Shown one piece after another: positions 25,329 through 33,265 of a DNA stretch of 64,000 bases. The stretch lies in contig LYSZ01000012.1 of assembly GCA_001657385.1 (NCBI GenBank), positions 1 to 64,000 of the forward strand, given 5' to 3'. Below the pieces are notes generated by a model that had not been told where the DNA came from, did no database searches, and saw nothing but the letters and a program-made list of their open reading frames with translations. Every line of letters starts with the position of its first letter. The first letter of the stretch is position 1. This stretch comes from Parvularcula sp. BBD 1991-13. Its GTDB lineage: Bacteria; Pseudomonadota; Alphaproteobacteria; Caulobacterales; Parvularculaceae. Made by a program: the position numbers and the translations under genes.

Positions 25329-25700
25329 AAAAATAATGTTATTAGCAGGAACAGGGAAGTTACGCTATTGTGATGCATGTCAAATGCGCGGCGTTCGCAA
25401 GTGCGCGAAGGCCGATGGGATAAAAGGGAGTTGAGGGCGCACCAAGCCGCAACGCACCGCGCGTTTACGCGATTTGCTTTAGGGCGCATTCTGGGCGCGA
25501 CTGTCGGACCGCTTTATATCGCTCGCTTGGTAATATTCGCCTGTCGGCCTCCCGCGAGTATCCAGTTCCGCGTCTCGGTTCTCAGGTTCTCAGTATAGAG
25601 ACGTATCCGGCGTTCCAGTTTCGCTCTTCAAGCGCGCCGGTAAAGCCAGGTCGATGATCCGGCCGATAATCCGACGGATGGTCCGCAAGGGAGACTGCCG
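25329..25700. other. divergent promoter region, no gene seen
   Basis: This 372-bp gap between the MobA-like gene and the molybdenum hydroxylase operon contains no supportable ORF. It is relatively AT-rich next to the mobA start (ATAAAAATAATGTTATTAGC) and presumably carries promoters for both directions. Confidence 0.6.
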
Positions 25701-28121
25701 ATGTTCATGAACGATCTGATCGCCGCCGGGATGGGGGAGACGCCCGCTACGGCGAAGAATGGTGCGGCGAAGGACGCTGCGGGGGGGAACCGGGCGGAAG
25801 GGCCGCTCGCGACGCCGCCGCTTTCCACCTTCCTGACCGTCGGCCGCCGCGGCTTCGTCGTCGGCGCCGGCGCGTTCGCGGTCGGGATCGCCCTTGCTGG
25901 CGGGCCGGCGCGGGCCGATTCCACCGCCGGCGGTCTTGAAACCGTGAAAGGCGGCGACGCCACGCCGAGCCTGTTTATCGATATCGCCGAAAGCGGAGAA
26001 ATCCGGATCACCTGTCACCGCTCCGAGATGGGCCAACAGACCTGGACCGCCATGGCCCAGATCATCGCCGACGAACTGGAGGCGCCATGGGAAGACGTGA
26101 AGATCGTGCAGGCGATCGGCCATCCCAGATATGGCGACCAGAACACGGACGGGTCGCGCTCGGTGCGCTGGAACTTCTACCGTCTGCGCGTCGCCGGCGC
26201 GGCCATGCGGTCGATGCTGGAACAGGCCGCCGCAAACCAATGGGGCGTCGCGCGCGAGGAGGTGCGGGCCCGCGACGGCGTCGTGCAGGGGCCCGGCATG
26301 GTCCCGTTCCTGAACCGCAAGGCGCGTTACGGCGAGCTGGCCGCGGCGGCCGCGGCGCTGCCGCCGCCCGCGGAAGATGAAATCACGCTCAAGGACCCTT
26401 CGGCCTGGCGCTATATCGGCACGGCGCAGTCGTCGCTGACCATCCCCTCCATCGCCCGCGGCGAGGGAACCTTCGGCATGGACGTGCGCCTGCCGGACAT
26501 GGTTTACGCGGTCGTCGCCCGGCCGCCGCAGGTGCTGGGCAAGGTGGTTTCCTATGACGACGCCGCCGCGCTGGAAACGCCGGGCGTCATCCGCACCGCG
26601 CGTCTGCCCGACGCGACGGACCCGGTGGGCTTCAATCCTCTCGGCGGCGTCGCCGTCATCGCCAGCGATACATGGTCGGCGATCCAGGGGCGGTATGCGT
26701 TGCAGGTCGAGTGGGACAAGGGCCCGAACGCCGATTACGATTCGGCCGCGTTTGAAAGCGCCCTGATGGAAACCGCGCGCCAGCCGGGCGAGACGCGCCG
26801 CGCCCGCGGCGACGTCGACGCGGCGCTCGCCGCCGCCGAGACCCGCGTCGCGGCGGATTACTACGCGCCCCACCTGTCGCAGTCGCCGATGGAGCCGCCG
26901 GCGGCGACGGCCCGCTGGACCGATGACGGAAAGGTCGAATGCTGGGCCTGCGTGCAGGCGCCGCAAGCCGCGCGCAGCACCGTTGCAGCCGTGTGCGGCG
27001 TCCCCGAAGACGACGTCACCATCAATGTGACGTGGCTCGGCGGCGGGTTCGGCCGCAAGTCGAAGCCGGATTTCGTCGCGGAAGCGGCTCTCATCGCGCG
27101 TGAGGTCGGGCGTCCGGTCAAGGTCGTGTGGACCCGCGAGGACGATCTTCAGCACGGATACAATCACACGGTCAGCGCCCAGCATCTCGAAGGCGGTCTT
27201 GACGCCGACGGCGCCTGCACCGCGTTCCTGCACCGCACGGTGTTTCCGCCGATCGTGTCGACCTTTCAGTCGGGCGCGGACAATCCGTCCTGGATGGAGT
27301 TGCAGCTCGGCGCCAGCGACACCCCGTTCGACACGCCCAATCTGCGCTTGGAAACCGGCCGCGCGCCGGCCCATCTGCGCATCGGTTGGCTGCGGTCCGT
27401 CGCGAACGTCTATCACGCCTTCGCGGTGCAAAGCTTCGTGCACGAACTGGCTGCGGCTGCCGGGCGCGATCCGAAGGATTTCCTGCTCGAGATGATCGGC
27501 GCGCCGCGCCGCATAGACCCTAATGAGGAAGGCGCCGAATACGCCAATTACGGCGATCCGCTGGACGACTATCCCGTCGATACGGGCCGGCTCGCCCATG
27601 TTGTGCGCAAGGCGGCGGAAATGGCCGAATGGGGCCGCAAGACGCCAACGGGACGCGGTCTCGGCGTTGCCGCCCACCGGTCGTTTCTGAGCTACGTGGC
27701 GACGGTGATCGAGGTCGACGTCGCCGATGACGGCCGGCTCTCCATCGAGGGCGTGTGGTCGGCCATGGACGCCGGCACGGTCGTCAACACCGGTCATGCG
27801 AGGTCGCAGATGGAGGGCGGCGCCCTCTACGGCATTTCCAACGCTCTTTACGGCGAGATCAGCGCGAAAAACGGCGTCGTCGACCAGGACAATTTTCCGA
27901 GCTGGCGCGTCATGCGCATGGCCGAGGCGCCGCGGCGGTTCGAAACTCACATCGTTCCGTCGGACGCGCCGCCGGGCGGGGTGGGCGAGCCGCCGACGCC
28001 GCCAGCCGCGCCGGCGCTGGCCAATGCAATTTATGCGGCGACGGGCGTGCGGTTCCGCCGCCTGCCGATGATCGGCGCGAACCGCGATACGCTGCCCCTC
28101 GGGCAGGTGGGCGACGCGTAA
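25701..28121 (+). CDS. Tat-exported molybdenum hydroxylase large subunit (IorB/aldehyde dehydrogenase type)
   Basis: The 806-aa subunit has a twin-arginine signal (VGRRGFVVGAGAFAVGIALA, Arg49-Arg50) and the two-part molybdopterin-binding aldehyde oxidase fold. The Moco loop GGGFGRKSKPDFVAEAALIA and the catalytic glutamate in GVGEPPTPPAAPALANAIY are present. Related enzymes (isoquinoline 1-oxidoreductase, periplasmic aldehyde dehydrogenases) hydroxylate aldehydes or N-heterocycles. The small 2Fe-2S subunit follows 10 bases later and lacks its own signal, fitting hitch-hiker export. The substrate is unknown. Confidence 0.9.
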   Translation: MFMNDLIAAGMGETPATAKNGAAKDAAGGNRAEGPLATPPLSTFLTVGRRGFVVGAGAFAVGIALAGGPARADSTAGGLETVKGGDATPSLFIDIAESGEIRITCHRSEMGQQTWTAMAQIIADELEAPWEDVKIVQAIGHPRYGDQNTDGSRSVRWNFYRLRVAGAAMRSMLEQAAANQWGVAREEVRARDGVVQGPGMVPFLNRKARYGELAAAAAALPPPAEDEITLKDPSAWRYIGTAQSSLTIPSIARGEGTFGMDVRLPDMVYAVVARPPQVLGKVVSYDDAAALETPGVIRTARLPDATDPVGFNPLGGVAVIASDTWSAIQGRYALQVEWDKGPNADYDSAAFESALMETARQPGETRRARGDVDAALAAAETRVAADYYAPHLSQSPMEPPAATARWTDDGKVECWACVQAPQAARSTVAAVCGVPEDDVTINVTWLGGGFGRKSKPDFVAEAALIAREVGRPVKVVWTREDDLQHGYNHTVSAQHLEGGLDADGACTAFLHRTVFPPIVSTFQSGADNPSWMELQLGASDTPFDTPNLRLETGRAPAHLRIGWLRSVANVYHAFAVQSFVHELAAAAGRDPKDFLLEMIGAPRRIDPNEEGAEYANYGDPLDDYPVDTGRLAHVVRKAAEMAEWGRKTPTGRGLGVAAHRSFLSYVATVIEVDVADDGRLSIEGVWSAMDAGTVVNTGHARSQMEGGALYGISNALYGEISAKNGVVDQDNFPSWRVMRMAEAPRRFETHIVPSDAPPGGVGEPPTPPAAPALANAIYAATGVRFRRLPMIGANRDTLPLGQVGDA

Positions 28122-28131
28122 GGAGGAAACG

Positions 28132-28587
28132 ATGGCGGTGACACTGAACATCAACGGCGAAAACAGGGAAGTGGACGCGGCGCCGGGCACGCCGCTTCTG
28201 TGGGTGCTGCGCGATCATCTCGGCATGACGGGAACGAAATTCGGCTGCGGCGTCGCCCAGTGCGGCGCCTGCACGGTGCATGTGGACGGCGCGCCCACGC
28301 GTGCCTGCGTGACGCCTCATGACGGTCTCGACGGCGCGGTGATCTCAACCATCGAGGGCAAGGACGGCCGCGTGGCCGACGCGGTGCGCGCCGCTTGGGT
28401 GGATGTGCAGGTCCCGCAATGCGGCTATTGCCAGTCCGGTCAGATCATGGCCGCGATCGCCCTGCTCGAAGGCAATCCGAACCCGACCGATGACGACATC
28501 GATGCGGCGATGACCGGCAATATCTGCCGCTGCGCCACTTATGTGCGCATTCGCGCCGCCATCAAGGACGCCGCGCGGAGCCTCTAG
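28132..28587 (+). CDS. molybdenum hydroxylase 2Fe-2S subunit (IorA type)
   Basis: The 151-aa subunit carries two 2Fe-2S centres: a plant-ferredoxin-type set in GCGVAQCGACTVHVDG and a C-terminal helical set in CGYCQSGQIM...GNICRCATYVRI. It shuttles electrons from the Moco site of its partner to an external acceptor. AGGAGG precedes the ATG. There is no signal peptide, consistent with export as a complex with the Tat-tagged large subunit. Confidence 0.95.
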   Translation: MAVTLNINGENREVDAAPGTPLLWVLRDHLGMTGTKFGCGVAQCGACTVHVDGAPTRACVTPHDGLDGAVISTIEGKDGRVADAVRAAWVDVQVPQCGYCQSGQIMAAIALLEGNPNPTDDDIDAAMTGNICRCATYVRIRAAIKDAARSL

Positions 28588-28638
28588 GCGGCCGGCGGAG
28601 CAACGCGGCGTCGCGCCGCCGCCTTCGGGTTTTCAAGG

Positions 28639-29610
28639 ATGACGAGGCAGGTTTCCTTCACGCCGCCGGCCGATCACCCGGCGGACGTCCTGCGCTTTAC
28701 TGCCGAGCGGCTGGCGGCGGGGGAGCGCTGCGCGCTCGCCGTCGTAACCGGAACGGAAGGCGGCGCGGTGCGCGCGGTCGGCGCGCTGATGGCGGTTCCT
28801 GAAACGACGCCGCAGGCGGGCTATGTTTCCAATGGCTGCGTCGACGCGGACATCGTCGCCCATGCCCGGCTGGCGCTCGCGCGCCGTGCGCCGGCGAGGT
28901 TGCGATATGGAACGGGCTCTCCCTTCATCGATATCCGCCTGCCATGCGGCGGGGCCATCGATCTCGCCGTGCTTCCCGACCCCGACCCGGCAATCGTCGC
29001 CGAGGCCGCCGGGTTGCTGGACGCGCGGCGCGAGACGGCGCTCGCCTTTGACTGCGCCCGCGGCGCGCTGACGCCCGCATCGGCAGACCGCGACGCGGCC
29101 GCGTGGTCGGGCGATGTCTTCACCGCCCGCTATCGCCCGCGCCTGCGGCTTCGCATCGCCGGGCGCGGGCCGGAAACGCTGGCGCTCGCCCGGCTCGCCG
29201 CCATGTCCGGCATGGCGGTGATCGTTCAGTCGCCGGACGACGACCTCCTGGGCGAGGCTGCGGCCTTGGGCGACGTCACGGTCATGGCGCTGACGACCCC
29301 CTCGGCGCCGCCGCCGTCCCGCGACGATCCGTGGACGGCGTTTGTCATGATGTTCCATGACCGCGACTGGGAGGAGGGGCTGTTGCGGCAGGCGCTTCAG
29401 GGCGCGGCGTTTTACGTCGGCGCCCTGGGCAGCCGCCGCACCCAGGCCGCGCGCCTTGAAGCGCTGCGCGCGGCGGGGGTGGCGGAGGCGGCGCTGAGAC
29501 GGGTGCGCGGCCCGATCGGTCTGGTCCCGTCCCAGCGCGACGCGGCGACGCTGGCCGTCTCGACCCTCGCTGAAATCATCGCCGTCAGCCAGCAGGCGGG
29601 AGAGGACTAG
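28639..29610 (+). CDS. XdhC-family molybdenum enzyme maturation protein
   Basis: The 323-aa protein has the XdhC N-terminal domain (CALAVVTGTEGGAVRAVGALMAV) and C-terminal Rossmann domain (AFYVGALGSRRTQAARLEALRAAG, IGLVPSQRDAATLAVSTLAEIIA). XdhC proteins bind, sulfurate and insert Moco into xanthine-oxidase-family enzymes. It follows the two hydroxylase subunits as an apparent operon. The stop codon overlaps the convergent oxygenase stop on a shared CTAG palindrome. Confidence 0.9.
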   Translation: MTRQVSFTPPADHPADVLRFTAERLAAGERCALAVVTGTEGGAVRAVGALMAVPETTPQAGYVSNGCVDADIVAHARLALARRAPARLRYGTGSPFIDIRLPCGGAIDLAVLPDPDPAIVAEAAGLLDARRETALAFDCARGALTPASADRDAAAWSGDVFTARYRPRLRLRIAGRGPETLALARLAAMSGMAVIVQSPDDDLLGEAAALGDVTVMALTTPSAPPPSRDDPWTAFVMMFHDRDWEEGLLRQALQGAAFYVGALGSRRTQAARLEALRAAGVAEAALRRVRGPIGLVPSQRDAATLAVSTLAEIIAVSQQAGED

Positions 29611-31028
29611 CGTCCCGCCGGCGCTTGCGGCGCGGCGGGGGCGAAGTCGGCCGCGACGGTCAGCCGCGCGGCGCCGCTGTCGAAGGGAACGGTGCCGTGC
29701 CAGAGATAGGACGGGAAAAACACCGCAACGCCGGGTTCCGGTTTTACGAAATGCTCCGGTTCAAGGGGAACCGGCGTTTTTATGCCCGGCTCGCCGAATT
29801 TCAGCCAGCCCGCATGATCCCTCGCGTCGGCCTCGCCGTCATGGCGCAGGTGACACGCCGACGAGATCCATCCCTCCGGATGGACATGGTTCACATGAAA
29901 CCCGCGCGGCGGGAGAAGGATCGACCACGCGCCGGCCATCGCCGCGGCGCCCGTATTGCGACAGCGCAAGGGATCGTCCCCGGCGCCGAGATGCGCCGCG
30001 AACGCCTGAACCGCGGGCGAGACCGCTTGAGGGTAGGCGCGCATGGCGGGGCTGTCGGCCTGGGTCAGCAGGGCCACCTGACTGCCGCCGCGTACGGACA
30101 GAAAGAACGGGTGTTGCCTGAACCCGTGGCGCGCATCGAGCGACGCTGACAGATCGTCCAGATAAGCGTCGGTCGAGCGCCACCCCTCCGGCGCTTCCAG
30201 GGGCGCGCGAAACACGAAAGCGTCGTAGTCAAACAGCGTGCGATGGCGCGCGTCGTCCTTCAGCCGCCAGAGGGTTCCCTGAAGCGCGATGTAATACTGG
30301 TTCTGCGGCGCCGCCGCCCGCAGCGCGTCGAGGCGCGCCTGCGCGCGGTCGAGATCGCCATTGGCGATGAGCGCGGTGCAGTGGGCCGAGCGGCCTTTCT
30401 CGAAATCCGGCGCGGTTTTTTCAAGCGTTTCGCCGTGCCGCACCGCCCGGCCGGGCTCGTCGCATTCAAGCGCCGCCTTGCACGCCGCATGCTCCAGCAG
30501 CGGGTGTGCGCCGAACCGCGCCAGCGCATCGCACAGCATTTGATACTCAGCCTGCGGATACCCGGTCTGCCCGACGATCTGCGCGCGCAGGGCGTGGAGC
30601 GCCGGCGCGTCGGGAACCTTGCCGATGGCCGCCTCCACCGGTTGCAGCGCGGCCTTCCGGTCCCCGGAGCGCATCCATATCATTTGCGCATATTCCCGCA
30701 GCGCGTCGATGTCGGCGGGGCGCTCGCGCAGATACCGCCGATAGGCGCTCGCGGCCTCGTCGGTCTGCAAGAGGCCGAGCAGGGCCCGGCCCTCGACCAG
30801 GAACGCCTCCGGCGCTTTCAGACCTTTCCCCCGCGCCTGCCGCAGGGCCGCGATCGCCTGTTCATAGGCGCCGAGATCGCCCAGAAGCGCCGCGACGTTG
30901 TAGTCGAGAACGGGGTCCGACGGCGATAACGCGATCGCGGACCGCCAGGCGTGAAGAGCGTCCTGAAGGCGGCCGGCGCGATGATGCGCACGCGCGCGGT
31001 CCACCATTTGCCGCAATGGTGACGACAC
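29607..31028 (-). CDS. TPR-containing putative 2OG-Fe(II) oxygenase
   Basis: The 473-aa protein has about seven TPR-like helical repeats (residues 1-255) and a C-terminal double-stranded beta-helix resembling Pfam's putative 2OG-Fe(II) oxygenase family: FHVNHVHPEGWISSACHLR supplies a likely metal-binding His, and LWHGTVPF...RLTVAADF the second His and 2OG-binding Arg. TPRs suggest a protein substrate or partner. It has no operon partner and the substrate is unknown. Confidence 0.8.
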   Translation of the reverse strand: MSSPLRQMVDRARAHHRAGRLQDALHAWRSAIALSPSDPVLDYNVAALLGDLGAYEQAIAALRQARGKGLKAPEAFLVEGRALLGLLQTDEAASAYRRYLRERPADIDALREYAQMIWMRSGDRKAALQPVEAAIGKVPDAPALHALRAQIVGQTGYPQAEYQMLCDALARFGAHPLLEHAACKAALECDEPGRAVRHGETLEKTAPDFEKGRSAHCTALIANGDLDRAQARLDALRAAAPQNQYYIALQGTLWRLKDDARHRTLFDYDAFVFRAPLEAPEGWRSTDAYLDDLSASLDARHGFRQHPFFLSVRGGSQVALLTQADSPAMRAYPQAVSPAVQAFAAHLGAGDDPLRCRNTGAAAMAGAWSILLPPRGFHVNHVHPEGWISSACHLRHDGEADARDHAGWLKFGEPGIKTPVPLEPEHFVKPEPGVAVFFPSYLWHGTVPFDSGAARLTVAADFAPAAPQAPAGR

Positions 31029-31230
31029 GAATGAGTCCCCTGTCTGTGCCGCTCGTTTGTCGCGTCCGGTAAAGTGCGCCTCGCGAGCAAGGGGACATTG
31101 TAGACTCTATTCACGCCGTTTCGAAACAGCGCGCGCATGCGTCGGCTGCATTGCCGCCTGGACTGTCTCAAGGCTCTGAATTTATTGGAAAATAAAGACC
31201 GCTTCAGGGACCGCGAAAGCCAGGGCGCGG

Positions 31231-32409
31231 TTACGGGGCCGCCGCCGGCTCGATGCGGATCCGGGTTCCGGCTCGAACCACGGAGAGGTTATTCGTCAGT
31301 TTCAGGAACGCAACGAGCGAGTCCGGGTCGTCGGAGGAAAACACGCCCGATACGCGCATGGCGGCCAGCGCGTCATCGCCGATGACAAGCTTGTCCCTGT
31401 TGTAACGATTGAACTCCTGCGCCACGCGGTCGAGGCGGTCCCCGTCGAAAATCAGCTTGCGGCTGGTCCAGGCGAGCACGCTCGCCGCGTCGGCGTCGGT
31501 GACGGCCGGCGCGGCGGCGGGGGAGAAATCCGCCTGTTGCCCGGCGACGAGAATGAACCGGTCGCCTTCTCCCCGGCGGCCGCGCCCGCGCGCGTCGGCA
31601 GGGCGGTCGGTTTCGGCGCGCCGGCCATTGAAAAGGCGCGGCGGCGTCGCCCTTGCCCCGGCCCGCCGCTCGAACGCAACCGCACCCTCGATGACCGAGA
31701 TCTCCGCCGTTTCGTTGAGATAGCGGACGTTGAACCGTGTACCGACCGCTTCGGCGACGGCGTCGCCGGCGACGACCCGAAAGGGACGGGCCGCGTCTTT
31801 TTCGACGTCGAACAGGGCTTCGCCGCGTTCGACGTCGACCGTGCGATACCGATCCGTATACCGCACCGCCACCCGGGATTGAGTATTGACATAAACGATC
31901 GACCCATCGTCGAGGGTCACGCTGCGCTGTTCGCCGAGCGCGGTCGCGACGATCATTGCTTCGCCGCCGTTCTTGCGCATTCCCGCCGGTCCGAAAAGAA
32001 AAATGCCGGCCGCGACCGCCAGGGCGAGGCTCGCCGCCGCAACGGCCGCCGCGGTCTTCGTCACGGGCGCCCGGGCGCGCCGCCCGCGACCGGTCGGCGC
32101 CGTTTGCGCCCTACAGAGGGGCTCCACGAGGCCGCCGATGCCGGCGTCCGACGCGGCGATGGGCACCACGTCCGCGGAGGCCGCGCGCAACAGCGCGTCG
32201 ATATCCGTGCGCTTTTCGGGATCGGCCACGCCGACTCCCTGCAACAGCGACAGGGCCATCAGGAATTCGTCGAGGTGAACGGGGGAGGTTTTCAGCCACG
32301 CCAGCAACGCCGCCTTCTGTTCCCGGCGCAGCGGCGCCTCGTCGAGCGCGACGGCCCATCCAGCGGCTTCCTCGGCGATTTGTTTGTTCAAAGAGGATGT
32401 GTTCGTCAT
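31231..32409 (-). CDS. FecR-family anti-sigma regulator
   Basis: The 392-aa protein has a cytoplasmic N-terminal DUF4880/FecR segment (AAGWAVALDEAPLRREQKAALLAWL), one membrane span (AAVAAASLALAVAAGIFLFG), a periplasmic FecR domain (DDGSIVYVNTQSRVAVRY...EGAVAFE) and a C-terminal STN-like region. FecR relays receptor occupancy to its sigma factor. I start at the ATG preceded by GGAGG, five codons inside the track ORF. It follows the sigma gene by two bases and is divergent from the cognate STN receptor. Confidence 0.9.
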   Translation of the reverse strand: MTNTSSLNKQIAEEAAGWAVALDEAPLRREQKAALLAWLKTSPVHLDEFLMALSLLQGVGVADPEKRTDIDALLRAASADVVPIAASDAGIGGLVEPLCRAQTAPTGRGRRARAPVTKTAAAVAAASLALAVAAGIFLFGPAGMRKNGGEAMIVATALGEQRSVTLDDGSIVYVNTQSRVAVRYTDRYRTVDVERGEALFDVEKDAARPFRVVAGDAVAEAVGTRFNVRYLNETAEISVIEGAVAFERRAGARATPPRLFNGRRAETDRPADARGRGRRGEGDRFILVAGQQADFSPAAAPAVTDADAASVLAWTSRKLIFDGDRLDRVAQEFNRYNRDKLVIGDDALAAMRVSGVFSSDDPDSLVAFLKLTNNLSVVRAGTRIRIEPAAAP

Positions 32410-32411
32410 CT

Positions 32412-32942
32412 TTATTCCTCCCACAGTTCACGGCAGCGGGCGAGCGCGCGCGTCAGATAGATGTGAACGGTGGCCTTGGAGCGTCCGACGCGGTCGGCGA
32501 TTTCCGCATGGGAGTAACCGTCGCGTTTGCGAAGCAACAGGATGGTCCGGTACAGCGGCGGCAGTTGCTCCAGAATGCGGTTCAGCTTCTGCACGGCCAC
32601 GCGGGCCTCGATCTGTACTTCGCCGACATAGGCGTCGCCGTCGCGGCCGCGTTCGATCAGCGTATCGAGGTCTAGCGTTTCGATGGTGCGGCCCTGTTTG
32701 TAAAGATGCTCGTTCGCCAGATTGGTGACGATACGGAACAGATACCCTTCCAATTTTTCGATCACATCGGCGTCCTTGACGCGGAGCAGCCGCAGATAGC
32801 CTTCCTGCGCTATATCCTGGGCGTCGTGGGGGTTGCCCACCCGCGCCGTGAGATATCGGAGCAGGGTTGGGAGAAAGGCTTTGTAAGCCTGTTCCAGATC
32901 GTGCGCCTGCCGCCGCTCGCGTTCGCTGTTTCGCCAGTTCAT
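32412..32942 (-). CDS. FecI-type ECF sigma factor
   Basis: The 176-aa ECF sigma has region 2 (YLTARVGNPHDAQDIAQEGYLRLLRV) and region 4 (PPLYRTILLLRKRDGYSHAEIADRVGRSKATVHIYLTRAL). The track ORF starts at 33068, but that ATG lies inside a conserved promoter-like motif shared with the divergent receptor gene, so translation must start downstream. I use the Met at 32942, which gives a typical length; 33023 is an alternative. With FecR and the STN receptor it forms a complete surface-signalling system. Confidence 0.85.
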   Translation of the reverse strand: MNWRNSERERRQAHDLEQAYKAFLPTLLRYLTARVGNPHDAQDIAQEGYLRLLRVKDADVIEKLEGYLFRIVTNLANEHLYKQGRTIETLDLDTLIERGRDGDAYVGEVQIEARVAVQKLNRILEQLPPLYRTILLLRKRDGYSHAEIADRVGRSKATVHIYLTRALARCRELWEE

Positions 32943-33049
32943 CAATTCATCCGCCTGAAGCGCGTCGCTCCGTATCCCGGTTCGAAGCGCGCCCTCGCGG
33001 CGCGCCGTTACAGGAAGCCTCATGATGAAGACTGCCTGAGCGCGCCAGT

Positions 33050-33080
33050 TTGGATACCCGATTTTCATAAAAAATTCTCA
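33050..33080 (-). promoter_or_regulatory. putative ECF promoter of the sigma/FecR genes
   Basis: Read on the minus strand the sequence contains GAATTTTTTATGAA followed by ATCGGGTATCC, nearly identical to the motif facing the opposite way before the receptor (33129). Matching outward-facing copies before a sigma gene and its target receptor suggest an autoregulated promoter. Confidence 0.55.
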
Positions 33081-33128
33081 AGCCGCGGATTTCGGCCGTC
33101 GCACGCATACACGGGACCTCGGGCTTCG

Positions 33129-33156
33129 TGAATTTTTTATGAATCGGTATCCAACC
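33129..33156 (+). promoter_or_regulatory. putative ECF promoter of STN receptor gene
   Basis: TGAATTTTTTATGAAT followed by CGGTATCCAACC lies 110 bases before the receptor ATG. The 14-mer GAATTTTTTATGAA is repeated before the divergent sigma gene and before the receptor gene at 49018, and in degenerate form before 52017, so it is probably a sigma-recognition element. Confidence 0.55.
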
Positions 33157-33265
33157 GTCCCGTCGCCTCGGGTCTTTATTTACGAAGGGTTCAGCGCCCG
33201 TCGAGTTTATCGAAAGGCGGTCCATTGGGGCATCGCCGCCAACAGCGGTCCGGAGGGGCAAGAGG

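Noticed and set aside
25590-28190. 866-aa minus-strand ORF opposite the molybdenum hydroxylase
   Set aside because: It is a mirror of a well-supported gene with recognisable cofactor motifs; its translation is Arg/His-rich without domains, as expected from GC-rich antisense frames.
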